Below, piece after piece: positions 34,637 through 43,563 of a stretch of DNA of 64,000 bases. Within the stretch, counting starts at the first letter, position 1; each line of letters begins with the position of its first letter. The DNA is taken from the NCBI GenBank assembly GCA_035379625.1, contig DAOSVM010000011.1, positions 1 through 64,000 of the forward strand, given 5' to 3'. The notes beneath the pieces are model-generated. The model saw only the letters and a program-made list of their open reading frames with translations, was not told the DNA's origin and did not search any database. This stretch comes from DAOSCP01 sp035379625. Its GTDB lineage: Bacteria; Bacteroidota; Ignavibacteria; Ignavibacteriales; DAOSCP01. A program made the translations under genes and the position numbers.

Positions 34637-35929
34637 ATGAAATATGATATAGTTGTTTTGGGGGCTGGAATAGCGGGGATTTCAGCAGCCATTAAAGCTG
34701 GTTCAATGGGAGCAAAAACTATATTAATTGAGCAATATGGGTTCCTTGGAGGCATGAGTTCTGCTGGAATGGTTGGCCCTTTTATGAATCATTATGTTGA
34801 TAATAAACCACTTGTGAAAGGTGTTTTCCATCAAATTGAAGAAGAAATGCAAAAATCTTTTGGTATGATTGATAATGGATTTTTCGCATCTAATTTTCGT
34901 AATGCTACTTATTCACTTTTGAAAAGTTATAATGTAGATATTTTATTGAATACGGTAATTATCAAATCATATACAGAAAACTCAAATATCAGTAGTATCG
35001 ATGTATTGAATTTTAACAAAATATATAATATTGAAAGTAAAGTTTTTATTGATACCACTGGAGATGCTCAACTCTTATTTTTATCTAAAATTCCTACACT
35101 AAAAGGAGATGAAAAAACAGGTGTTTTACAAGCAATGACTTTATTTTTTAGAATGGGAAACATAGATTTAATTAAAGCGATAGATTATGTTAAAAATAAT
35201 CTTGATAATTTTTTCCAATGGGTTGAAAAAGATTTTAATTTGAATAAAATTATTTCAATTGCAGGTTATTTCGAACAAGTTAATAATGCAAAAAAGCAAA
35301 ATTTACTTAATAAAGATGTAAATTATATTTTCTTTACAACTTTACCCGAAACAGGAGAAGCTAGTTTCAATTGTACCAATATTTTATCACTTGATGGTTC
35401 AGTATCTTCAGACCTTACAAAAGCAGAACTAATTGGTAGGGAACAAGTTTTTCAAATTGTAGATATTTTAAAAAACGAAATACCCGGTTTTGAAAATTCT
35501 ATTTTGTTAGAAACTGCTTATCAAGTTGGAGTAAGAGAAACAAGAAGAGTAATTGGGGATTATATAATTACAGAAGATGATTTATTAAAATGTAGAAAAT
35601 TTGATCATCCTATAGCACGTGGTTGTTATGGTATTGATATTCACGGTGCTAAAGGTGAGGAAGATGTTATGCAAGAGATTGAAAAAGGTAGATTTTACGA
35701 AATCCCAATGGAAGCACTATACGTGAAAGGTATCAGAAATGTTCTATCGGCTGGGAAATCTATCTCGGCAACTAGAAAAGCACACGGTGCATTAAGAATT
35801 ATGCCAACTTCTTCAGCTACAGGAGAAGCTTGTGGTGCCATTGCTGCTTTAAGTGTTAGAAAATCTATAGATATTAGAGATATTGATTATACTGAATTAA
35901 AAAACTATATTATTAACAATTTAAATTAA
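34637..35929 (+). CDS. FAD-dependent oxidoreductase (FAD_oxidored family)
   Basis: Flavoprotein of 430 aa. The N-terminal dinucleotide fold is VVLGAGIAGISAAIKAGSMG with LIEQYGFLGGMSSAGM after it, a GG-motif arrangement typical of the FAD_oxidored family; DTTGDAQLLF and a C-terminal VKGIRNVLSAGKSISATRKA segment complete the FAD site. The substrate is unknown. GGGG before ATAAATG acts as ribosome site. It starts a long co-directional run and lies 2 bp before a TauE-type permease, suggesting joint function, possibly with a sulfur or organic anion compound, but this is inference. Confidence 0.85.
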   Translation: MKYDIVVLGAGIAGISAAIKAGSMGAKTILIEQYGFLGGMSSAGMVGPFMNHYVDNKPLVKGVFHQIEEEMQKSFGMIDNGFFASNFRNATYSLLKSYNVDILLNTVIIKSYTENSNISSIDVLNFNKIYNIESKVFIDTTGDAQLLFLSKIPTLKGDEKTGVLQAMTLFFRMGNIDLIKAIDYVKNNLDNFFQWVEKDFNLNKIISIAGYFEQVNNAKKQNLLNKDVNYIFFTTLPETGEASFNCTNILSLDGSVSSDLTKAELIGREQVFQIVDILKNEIPGFENSILLETAYQVGVRETRRVIGDYIITEDDLLKCRKFDHPIARGCYGIDIHGAKGEEDVMQEIEKGRFYEIPMEALYVKGIRNVLSAGKSISATRKAHGALRIMPTSSATGEACGAIAALSVRKSIDIRDIDYTELKNYIINNLN

Positions 35930-35931
35930 AA

Positions 35932-36693
35932 ATGTCGTTTATACTTATTTTAATTTTTTCATTTTTAGCTGGATTTATAGATTCTATTATTGGCGGTGGC
36001 GGGTTAATTCAAATTCCAGCTCTTCTTGTTTTGTTTCCAAATTATCCAATTCCTACATTATTTGGTACAAATAAATTCTCTTCGATTTCTGGAACTTGTA
36101 TGGCAATAATAAATTATAACAGAAATGTAGAGTATCCAAAGCGTTATTTAATTGATGGAGCAATCACAGCTTTTATTTTTTCTGCATTGGGGGCTTTTTT
36201 AACAACATTTTTACCTTCATCAATCCTCAGACCTATAGTTATCGTTTTATTGATTTCAATATTCATTTATACTTTAGTTAATAAAGATTTTGGAAAAGAA
36301 TCAGATAAAATATTTGTAAAAAATACTTATTTTTTAATTATCTTTACTGCAATTATTGGATTTTATGATGGATTTTTCGGACCTGGAACTGGAAGTTTTT
36401 TAATTTTTTGTTTTGTTTATTTCATGAATTTAAATTTCTTACAAGCATCCGCATCAGCAAAAATAATTAACTTTTCGACTAATTTATCAGCTCTTATATA
36501 TTTTATATCAACAGGGCATATACTTTGGTATTTAGCTATTCCTATGGCTATTTCAAATAGTTTCGGATCTTTCGTTGGTACTAAATTAGCCATTAAATTT
36601 GGCCATTCATTCATAAGAATATTATTTATTACAATTGTTTCTATTTTAATCTTAAAACTACTTTATGACCAATTCAAATTTATATTTATCTAA
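35932..36693 (+). CDS. TauE/SafE (TSUP) family membrane transporter
   Basis: Inner-membrane protein of 253 aa with about eight helices in two halves. Each half carries the family signature: GFIDSIIGGGGLIQIPALL near residue 15 and GFYDGFFGPGTGSFLIF near 142. Members export or import sulfite, sulfoacetate and related anions. No Shine-Dalgarno site is visible, and the ATG lies two bases after the oxidoreductase stop, so translation is likely coupled. Specific substrate unknown. Confidence 0.87.
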   Translation: MSFILILIFSFLAGFIDSIIGGGGLIQIPALLVLFPNYPIPTLFGTNKFSSISGTCMAIINYNRNVEYPKRYLIDGAITAFIFSALGAFLTTFLPSSILRPIVIVLLISIFIYTLVNKDFGKESDKIFVKNTYFLIIFTAIIGFYDGFFGPGTGSFLIFCFVYFMNLNFLQASASAKIINFSTNLSALIYFISTGHILWYLAIPMAISNSFGSFVGTKLAIKFGHSFIRILFITIVSILILKLLYDQFKFIFI

Positions 36694-36749
36694 TTTTATA
36701 ATTTTAGCAATTTTTTTTATATTAGAATTCAATAAATTATAAATTTAAT

Positions 36750-37481
36750 ATGAAAAATAATTATAAGTGTTATTATTATTTGATCAAAGATTTATTAGAA
36801 GTTGTATATAATTCGAGCAAATATTATCACAATTATCCTGCCTGTGTAGCTAAATCAATTGAAATAAGAAAAGATTTAGAAAAATGTGGTATAAAATTCA
36901 ATGTTGAAATTGAGCCAGAAGTTTATGGTCTTGAAAAACCTGCTGTAATTATATCAAATCATATGAGTTCGTTGGAAACATTTATTTTACAAGGGATTTT
37001 CCCTAAAAATATTAAATGTGATTATATATTAAAAAAAGAATTATTAAATTATCCTATTTTTGGTAAAGTTCTTTCGGTATTACAACCAATTCCAATTACA
37101 AGGAAAAATCCTCGATTAGATTATGAAATAATTATTCAAAAAGCTGAAAAACTTTTTGAGCAAAATGTTTCTTTGATTGTTTTTCCACAAGGCACCAGAT
37201 ATCATAAAGTATCACCAGAGCAATTTTCAACAATAGGTGTTAAGCTGGCTAAACATTACAATGTTCCAGTTATACCTGTGGCTCTTGTAACTGATGCAAT
37301 GAAAAACGGAAAATACATTAAAGATTTTGGTAAATTTGATATTACTAAGACAGTTCATTTTTCGGTAGGAAAGCCTTTTTATGTAGTTAATCAAAAAGAG
37401 GCATTAAATTTAATAACAAAATTTATTATAAATAAAATTAAAGAATGGCAAAGATTTGATTGTTTAATAAATGAAGAGTAA
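36750..37481 (+). CDS. 1-acyl-glycerol-3-phosphate-type acyltransferase (PlsC family)
   Basis: 243 aa. The catalytic block appears as SNHMSSLETF (His71, acidic Glu76), a HX4E version of the usual HX4D motif; the second block is FPQGTR near residue 150 and the last is IPVALVTDA. No obvious N-terminal membrane helix, so it would be a peripheral membrane enzyme. Family members place the second acyl chain on phosphatidic-acid precursors, but the NHMSxLET variant may act on another acyl acceptor. It lies between the TSUP transporter and a TTG-started phosphatase gene three bases downstream. Confidence 0.82.
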   Translation: MKNNYKCYYYLIKDLLEVVYNSSKYYHNYPACVAKSIEIRKDLEKCGIKFNVEIEPEVYGLEKPAVIISNHMSSLETFILQGIFPKNIKCDYILKKELLNYPIFGKVLSVLQPIPITRKNPRLDYEIIIQKAEKLFEQNVSLIVFPQGTRYHKVSPEQFSTIGVKLAKHYNVPVIPVALVTDAMKNGKYIKDFGKFDITKTVHFSVGKPFYVVNQKEALNLITKFIINKIKEWQRFDCLINEE

Positions 37482-37484
37482 GAT

Positions 37485-38702
37485 TTGGAACATCGTAAAA
37501 TAAATAAAACCTTAGAAATTATAGCATCTAAAAATTATTCAAATGAAACAGAATTAATTGAATCAATCTTAAATGAAATTATCAATTATAGTGATTTAAA
37601 TATTCATACTGCAGCGTTCTGGCAGTATGAAAATAATAAGTATTCTTTTGTAAGTTCTAATGGGAAATTAAAAGATTTCAATTTCCCTGATATTTCAATT
37701 GAGCAATATGATTTATTCCGTGGCGATAGTAAAGATAGAATTACAATTTTAGATAAACCTTTTAATATAAAAAATTCAGATGATTATTTCACATTATTAG
37801 GAGTTGGTGATAGAACTATTATTAATGGTAAAAAATATCACGAAAAATTGATACTTTTTATATCAAATCAAATTAATGATGATATTCAATTCGTTCTTAA
37901 TATAATAGCTACAATAATTGGTTCAAAACTACAACAACAAAAAATTGATGCAAATAAACAATATTTAATTAATGAAATTGAAAAAGCTCAAGAAATTCAA
38001 AAAAGCATTTTACCAGATCACGATTTCAAATTTGCTGGCTATGAGATGTTCGGTGTAACACTTCCAGCAGAGTTGATAGGAGGTGACTTCTTTGATTATT
38101 TACCTACAGGCGACGAGCACGAAAGACTAGGAATTGTTGTTGGCGATGTTGCTAGTCACGGTTTGAGTGCCGCTGCCGAAGCTATGTATATTTCTGGCGC
38201 TATTCGTATGGCTAGTACTTTTCAAATTAACATTTCGTCATTCTTAAAAAAAATAAATCAATTGGTTAATAAAATATTTGCTGACGATAAATTTTGTTCA
38301 TTATTTTATGGTGAATTATCAAATAATAAAAATGGATTATTCCTCTACGCTAGTGCTGGGCATAATCCACCAATGTTTATTTCGGCTAAAACTGGAGAAA
38401 TTAAATACTTAAAACCTACTGGTCCTGTGCTTGGCCCAGCAAAAAATGCTCTATACGAAACAGAGCATATTAATTTTGACATTGGTGATGTACTACTCAT
38501 ATATTCCGATGGTATAACAGAAGCTAATGATGAAAATTATAATTTCTTTGGTGATAAACGTGTAGAAGAATTATTAAAAAGAAATATTCACTTAACACCT
38601 AAAGAAATTTGTTACAATATTCTTACAGAAGTAATGAAATTTTCAGCAAAACATCGATTTAACGATGATAAAACTCTTGTTGCAATTAAAAGATATCAAT
38701 AA
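37485..38702 (+). CDS. SpoIIE/RsbU-type serine phosphatase
   Basis: 405 aa, cytoplasmic. Residues 1-150 look like a degenerate GAF-type sensor, followed by a short helix (INEIEKAQEIQKSILPD), the classic lead-in to RsbU phosphatases. The PP2C-like catalytic domain (about 180-405) has the metal motifs ELIGGDFFDYL, GDVASHGLSAA, SDGITEAND and FNDDKTLVAI. Such enzymes dephosphorylate anti-anti-sigma factors in partner-switching stress pathways; no cognate anti-sigma gene is adjacent. It starts at TTG, with GAAGAG upstream at suitable spacing. Confidence 0.88.
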   Translation: MEHRKINKTLEIIASKNYSNETELIESILNEIINYSDLNIHTAAFWQYENNKYSFVSSNGKLKDFNFPDISIEQYDLFRGDSKDRITILDKPFNIKNSDDYFTLLGVGDRTIINGKKYHEKLILFISNQINDDIQFVLNIIATIIGSKLQQQKIDANKQYLINEIEKAQEIQKSILPDHDFKFAGYEMFGVTLPAELIGGDFFDYLPTGDEHERLGIVVGDVASHGLSAAAEAMYISGAIRMASTFQINISSFLKKINQLVNKIFADDKFCSLFYGELSNNKNGLFLYASAGHNPPMFISAKTGEIKYLKPTGPVLGPAKNALYETEHINFDIGDVLLIYSDGITEANDENYNFFGDKRVEELLKRNIHLTPKEICYNILTEVMKFSAKHRFNDDKTLVAIKRYQ

Positions 38703-38714
38703 TTTTGAGGTAAA

Positions 38715-39998
38715 ATGAAATTTGATAGAGAATTTAATTTTGTTAAATATAAGCTAAGTAATGGTTTAAATGTAATACTCTACCAAGATAAATCAACTCC
38801 GCTTGTGGCTACAAATTTATATTATAATGTTGGTTCTTATAGAGATCCACAAAATAAAACAGGAATTGCCCATCTTTTTGAACATCTTATGTTTGAAGGT
38901 TCAAAAAATGTAAAAAAAGGTGAGCATTTTAAGTTTATTGAAGATTTAGGCGGTGGATTAAACGCTTTTACATCTTTTGATAAAACTGTCTATTATGAAT
39001 TTATTCCTGCTGACTATTTAGAACTTATTCTTTTTCTAGAAGCTGATAGAATGTTCAATCTTTTAGATGGACTGAATGAAGAAAATTTGAAAAATCAAAT
39101 AGACGTTGTTTACAATGAAAGATTGGAACGTTATGATAATACGCCTTATGGATTAACTTTTGAAAATATTTTATTTAATATTTATCCTAAAACTCATCCA
39201 TATGCCCATCCAGTAATTGGTTCGGCCGATGATATAAAATCTTATACATTAAACGATGTAAAGGAGTTTTATCAAAAATATTATCATCCTGCTAATGCAT
39301 CTTTAGTAGTGGCAGGTAATTTTGATTTTGATACAGCTAAAAAACTTATTGAACAATATTTTGATAAAAATATCATTACTTTACCATCAGAGCAAATTCA
39401 AATTGAAAATATTGAAATTAATAAAACCTTTGAAAAAAGAATATATGATAATGTTCAATTTCCGCTTGTAAATATGACATTCAAGGCTTCTAGATACGAT
39501 GAAAGAGATTCTATAGTTTTAAGTATGTTCAGTGAACTGTTATCATCTTACAATAATAGCTATTTAAATAAGAAATACTATTTTGAAGAACAATCAGTAT
39601 TAAATATTTCTTCCTATAATTTGGCCTTAAAACACGATGGAATTTTCTTCGTGCAGTTTTTACCAAAAAGTATAGAAAGTATCGATAAATTGATTGAAAA
39701 TGTTTATACCGATATATTGAATATTAGAAATAATTTGCCTGATGATTTTATGCTTCAAAAAATTAAAAATAGTAACTTCTCAAATTTCATATTTTCTCTA
39801 CAATCTATTAGCGATGTCGCTAACCAAATTAATGAATATGAATTTTATTATAATGATCCGGATTATTTTAAGAAAACTATTGAAATTTATAATAGTATAA
39901 CTAATGATGATATAGTGTACATAATCGAAAAATATTTCCAAAATAAAAATTATTTTATTTTAAAAGTATTTCCAAAATCTGAGGCTGAGAATGCTTGA
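38715..39998 (+). CDS. M16 zinc peptidase, catalytic subunit
   Basis: 427 aa, processing-peptidase / pitrilysin-like. The inverted zinc motif HXXEH is HLFEH at residues 53-57, with the third ligand in the YNERLERYDN helix near 135. No signal peptide is visible. The next gene encodes a second M16 chain without the zinc motif and overlaps by 8 bp, so the two likely form the usual heterodimer with one active and one substrate-binding subunit. GAGG precedes the ATG. Confidence 0.92.
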   Translation: MKFDREFNFVKYKLSNGLNVILYQDKSTPLVATNLYYNVGSYRDPQNKTGIAHLFEHLMFEGSKNVKKGEHFKFIEDLGGGLNAFTSFDKTVYYEFIPADYLELILFLEADRMFNLLDGLNEENLKNQIDVVYNERLERYDNTPYGLTFENILFNIYPKTHPYAHPVIGSADDIKSYTLNDVKEFYQKYYHPANASLVVAGNFDFDTAKKLIEQYFDKNIITLPSEQIQIENIEINKTFEKRIYDNVQFPLVNMTFKASRYDERDSIVLSMFSELLSSYNNSYLNKKYYFEEQSVLNISSYNLALKHDGIFFVQFLPKSIESIDKLIENVYTDILNIRNNLPDDFMLQKIKNSNFSNFIFSLQSISDVANQINEYEFYYNDPDYFKKTIEIYNSITNDDIVYIIEKYFQNKNYFILKVFPKSEAENA

Positions 39999-41358
39999 AA
40001 CAATCTTAAATAAACAAATTAATAAAAATATAATCGAATTTCCCAAATATTCATATATACAATTAAACAGTGGCAATGAAATATATCACTTAAAAAAAGA
40101 TAAATTGCCAATATCAAATATTAAAATTTCTTTTGATATTTCTCCTAAATTTGAAGATGATAATCATGCTGGAATAATGAAATTTATTTCGTCTTTATTA
40201 ATGTATGGTGCTGGTGAGTATAATAAATATGAACTTGATGATCAATTATCGTTTTATGGTATTACAATTTCTCCATATATAACAAAAGACAAATTTTATC
40301 TTTCTGTAAATACTTTGTCCGAGTATATAGATAAAGCCTTTTATTTTATAAAATTAATTCTCACTGAGCCACATTTTGATATCAATGATATACAACTTGC
40401 AAAAGAAAATTTATTAAAGTATTTTGAACATTTTAAGATAGATAATAATATTTTACTTTCTGCAATTTCAACACTTGTAATGTATAAAAATCATAAATCT
40501 TATAGAAATTTTTTGCAAGGTTTTGCTAATACTGTTGATAAATTTGATGAAAATTTGATAAAAAATTACTATAAAAATTATTTTACTAACACGAAATATA
40601 AAGCAGTTATAACAACTGATTTAAGTACTTTAGAAATTGAAAATTTGTTCAACAAATATTTAAATTTTAATCCCAATATAAAAAATCCAAAATTCGATTT
40701 TGACTTAAATAAACTCCGAAATACATTGTATATTGTTCATAAACCAGAGGCTGTACAAGCTGATATTTTAATCTCAAACTATACAACACCTTATAATGCA
40801 AAAAATTATTTTGCAAAAAATATTTTTAATAGAATTTTGGGTTCATCATTCAATAGTAGATTGAATACCGTAATTAGAGAAAAAATTGGAGCAACTTATG
40901 GTATTTCATCTTCCTTTTCACATCAAATAGATATTTCAACTTTTAATATTTCAACTTCTATTGAAAATGAAAAATTGAATTTGACTTTTAAGATTTTAAT
41001 AGATGAATTTGAAAAAGTAAAGAAAAATATTACTATTGAGGAATTTGAAAAAAGTAAGGAAGCATATTATTATAAGTATATTTCATTTTTTGATAAATAT
41101 AAAAATATAACAAATTATTATACAAATATCGCTGAATATAATTTAAGTAATGAATATATTGCTAATATTAAAGAATATATTTTTAATATAACACTTGATA
41201 ATATATATGAAGAAGCAAATAATTTACTTAATGAAAATAAAGTTTTCTTTATTGTTGGTGATGCTGAGAAAATTAAAAAGAATGTTGCAGATTTTAATTT
41301 TGATATAAAAGAAGTAGACAGAGAAAAAATAATTTACAAAGGTATGGTTGAAATATGA
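39991..41358 (+). CDS. M16 family peptidase-like protein, non-catalytic subunit
   Basis: 455 aa with the M16 fold but no HXXEH: the corresponding position reads KFISSLLMYG. The C-terminal part keeps the conserved glycine-loop and substrate region (NRILGSSFNSRLNTVIREK followed by GATYGISS), the hallmark of the beta-type partner subunit. Its start lies inside the preceding gene and its stop overlaps folP (ATGA-type), giving a continuous translation unit. Function is inferred from pairing. Confidence 0.88.
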   Translation: MLETILNKQINKNIIEFPKYSYIQLNSGNEIYHLKKDKLPISNIKISFDISPKFEDDNHAGIMKFISSLLMYGAGEYNKYELDDQLSFYGITISPYITKDKFYLSVNTLSEYIDKAFYFIKLILTEPHFDINDIQLAKENLLKYFEHFKIDNNILLSAISTLVMYKNHKSYRNFLQGFANTVDKFDENLIKNYYKNYFTNTKYKAVITTDLSTLEIENLFNKYLNFNPNIKNPKFDFDLNKLRNTLYIVHKPEAVQADILISNYTTPYNAKNYFAKNIFNRILGSSFNSRLNTVIREKIGATYGISSSFSHQIDISTFNISTSIENEKLNLTFKILIDEFEKVKKNITIEEFEKSKEAYYYKYISFFDKYKNITNYYTNIAEYNLSNEYIANIKEYIFNITLDNIYEEANNLLNENKVFFIVGDAEKIKKNVADFNFDIKEVDREKIIYKGMVEI

Positions 41359-42137
41359 AAATAATGGCGATATTAAATGTTACTCCTGATTCATTTTCAG
41401 ATGGTGGGAAATACACAGATATAAATACAATACTGAAAACTGTTGAAGATATGGTAAAGAATAATGTTGATATTGTTGATGTAGGTGGCGAATCTACTCG
41501 ACCAGGTGCTGAACCTGTAACTTTAGAGGAAGAAATCAATAGAGTAATTCCAGTAATTAAAGCAATTCATAATAATTTCCCTGAAATAGATATTTCCGTT
41601 GATACTTATAAAAGTAAAGTAGCAAATTTAGCAGTAGAGAACGGAGCAAAATTTATAAATGACATAAGTGCAATGACTTTTGATGAAGAGATGATAAAAG
41701 TTGTTGCTAATAACGATGTAAAAGTTGTTTTGATGCATATTCTTGGTACACCTAAAGATATGCAAAATAATCCTAAATATAATGATGTTATCAATGAAGT
41801 TTTTAATTTTTTGAAAGTTAGAGTTAATTTTGCGATACAAAATGGTGTTTCTGAAAAAAATATAATAATAGATCCCGGAATTGGTTTTGGCAAACTATTA
41901 GAACATAATTTATTGCTATTAAAAAATATTAAAAAATTAAAAGAATTAAATTTACCAGTTTTAATTGGACTTTCAAGAAAAAGTATGTTTGGTAAATTAT
42001 TAAATTTGAATGTTGATGAAAGAGATATTGCGACAATTATAACTGAAACTTATTGTGTATTAAATGGAGCTGATTATATACGAACTCATAATTATATAAA
42101 TGCTGTTCAAATGCGAAAAATATTAGAAAATTTATGA
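41355..42137 (+). CDS. folP: Dihydropteroate synthase
   Basis: Joins p-aminobenzoate to dihydropterin diphosphate in folate synthesis. 260 aa with the family opening MAILNVTPDSFSDGGKY, DVGGESTRPGAEPV, NDISAMTFDEEM, the IDPGIGFGKLLEHNL pterin-binding segment, LIGLSRKSMFGKL and C-terminal RTHN. Overlaps genes on both sides by 4 bp. The folP-cdaA order is common in FCB-group bacteria. It is also the sulfonamide target. Confidence 0.97.
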   Translation: MKIMAILNVTPDSFSDGGKYTDINTILKTVEDMVKNNVDIVDVGGESTRPGAEPVTLEEEINRVIPVIKAIHNNFPEIDISVDTYKSKVANLAVENGAKFINDISAMTFDEEMIKVVANNDVKVVLMHILGTPKDMQNNPKYNDVINEVFNFLKVRVNFAIQNGVSEKNIIIDPGIGFGKLLEHNLLLLKNIKKLKELNLPVLIGLSRKSMFGKLLNLNVDERDIATIITETYCVLNGADYIRTHNYINAVQMRKILENL

Positions 42138-42910
42138 TAGATCTTTTTAACATAGGTTTTTACACTTTTACCTTATTGGATTTAATAGATATTTTAATCA
42201 TTTCCTTTATAATCTATTCTGTGTATAAAGTTGTTAAAGGCACGATTGCAGTACAAATGTTTATAGGATTAGTTCTAATCCTTTTGTCTTCATTTATTTT
42301 TCAAACGTTGAATTTAAGAACAGTAGCTTGGTTACTAAAATTAATAACTGATAGCTGGATAATTGCATTTATAATAATTTTTCATCCTGAAATTAGAAAA
42401 ATCCTTTTGCAATTAGGTAAAAATCCATTTAGGATAAAAATTTCGGAAAAAAATGTTGAAAAAACCACCGAGGCTATTGTTGATGCTTGTTTTGATATGT
42501 CTGAATTGCAGCACGGGGCATTAATTGTTCTAGATAAAAATGGAGAAATTCCACAAAATATTTTTGATTCGGGTGATGAATTAAACGCTGATATTAGTAC
42601 AATTTTAATTAAATCAATTTTTTATCCACGTTCACCTTTACACGATGGAGCTGTAATAATCCAAAAAGATATTATTCGTAGTGCAAGATGTACATTACCG
42701 CTTTCCGAGCAAAAATCATATAAAAATCAGCCTATTGGCACAAGACACAGAGCTGCTCTTGGTATATCTGAACTTTTTTCTGTTCTTGTTGTAATTGTTT
42801 CTGAGGAAACAGGAAGTATTGGTATTGCTTATAAAGGAATTTTGAATAAAGGTCTTTCAAAAAATAAATTAACGGAAACAATAACAAATTATTTGAAAGA
42901 AAATGACTAA
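42134..42910 (+). CDS. cdaA: Diadenylate cyclase, CdaA type
   Basis: Makes the second messenger c-di-AMP from two ATP at the membrane. 258 aa: about three N-terminal helices (13-35, 40-60, 65-85) followed by the DAC domain, with SPLHDGAVII (DGA motif, near 170-180) and GTRHRAALG (RHR motif, near 200-208). No CdaR-like regulator gene follows; a glycosyltransferase gene overlaps its 3' end by 8 bp. c-di-AMP usually controls potassium and osmotic balance. Confidence 0.94.
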   Translation: MIDLFNIGFYTFTLLDLIDILIISFIIYSVYKVVKGTIAVQMFIGLVLILLSSFIFQTLNLRTVAWLLKLITDSWIIAFIIIFHPEIRKILLQLGKNPFRIKISEKNVEKTTEAIVDACFDMSELQHGALIVLDKNGEIPQNIFDSGDELNADISTILIKSIFYPRSPLHDGAVIIQKDIIRSARCTLPLSEQKSYKNQPIGTRHRAALGISELFSVLVVIVSEETGSIGIAYKGILNKGLSKNKLTETITNYLKEND

Positions 42911-43562
42911 CTTTAATAATGTTGTAGCTGTAATTCCTTTTTATAATGAAGAGAGAACAATTGCTCAGGTTATTGAGCAAACTTTAATATACGTTGATAA
43001 AATTATTTTAATCGATGATGGATCAACTGATAATTCTTTAAGTCAAATTCCAAAAGATAATAGAATTATTTTGATAAAAAATTCTCAAAATAAAGGGAAA
43101 GGATATTCTTTAAATCAAGGTTTTAAAAAGGCATATGAAATTGAAGCAAAAATTACAATTACTTTAGATGCCGATTTACAGCACGATCCAAATTTTATTC
43201 CTTATTTTTTAAAGAAAATGATTTCATATGATATTATAATCGGAAATAGAATGCATTCGTTAAAGAAAATGCCATTCCACAGAATTTTGAGTAATAAAAT
43301 AACATCTTTTTTGATGACAATAAAAACAAAGCAGAAAATTCTTGATTCTCAAAGTGGTTTTAGGGCATATAAAACTGAAATTTTACCAGAAATTTTACCA
43401 TTAAGCTGTGGCTTTGAAGCGGAAAGTGAGATATTAGTTAATGCATCTAGGAAAAACTACAAAATTGGATTTGTAGATATACCAACAGTTTATGGCGAAG
43501 AAGTTAGCAAAATGCGCGCAATTGATACAATAATCGGTTTTATAAAAGTAATGCTAAAGTGA
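42903..43562 (+). CDS. Family 2 glycosyltransferase (dolichyl-phosphate-mannose-synthase-like)
   Basis: 219-aa cytoplasmic GT-A enzyme. Nucleotide-sugar site VIPFYNEERTIAQVIEQ, LIDDGSTDNS and the DADLQHDP metal motif (DxD) are present, with QSGFRAYK in the acceptor region and FEAESEILVNA. It lacks C-terminal membrane helices. It ends the long plus-strand run and converges, one base apart, on the CobW gene. Acceptor and sugar are unknown; polyprenyl-phosphate glycosylation is the usual role of this subgroup. Confidence 0.87.
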   Translation: MTNFNNVVAVIPFYNEERTIAQVIEQTLIYVDKIILIDDGSTDNSLSQIPKDNRIILIKNSQNKGKGYSLNQGFKKAYEIEAKITITLDADLQHDPNFIPYFLKKMISYDIIIGNRMHSLKKMPFHRILSNKITSFLMTIKTKQKILDSQSGFRAYKTEILPEILPLSCGFEAESEILVNASRKNYKIGFVDIPTVYGEEVSKMRAIDTIIGFIKVMLK

Positions 43563-43563
43563 A

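Noticed and set aside
39991..41358. Pseudogene reading of the second M16 gene because it lacks HXXEH
   Set aside because: The frame is full length and keeps the conserved glycine-loop region; a non-catalytic partner subunit is normal for paired M16 proteins.
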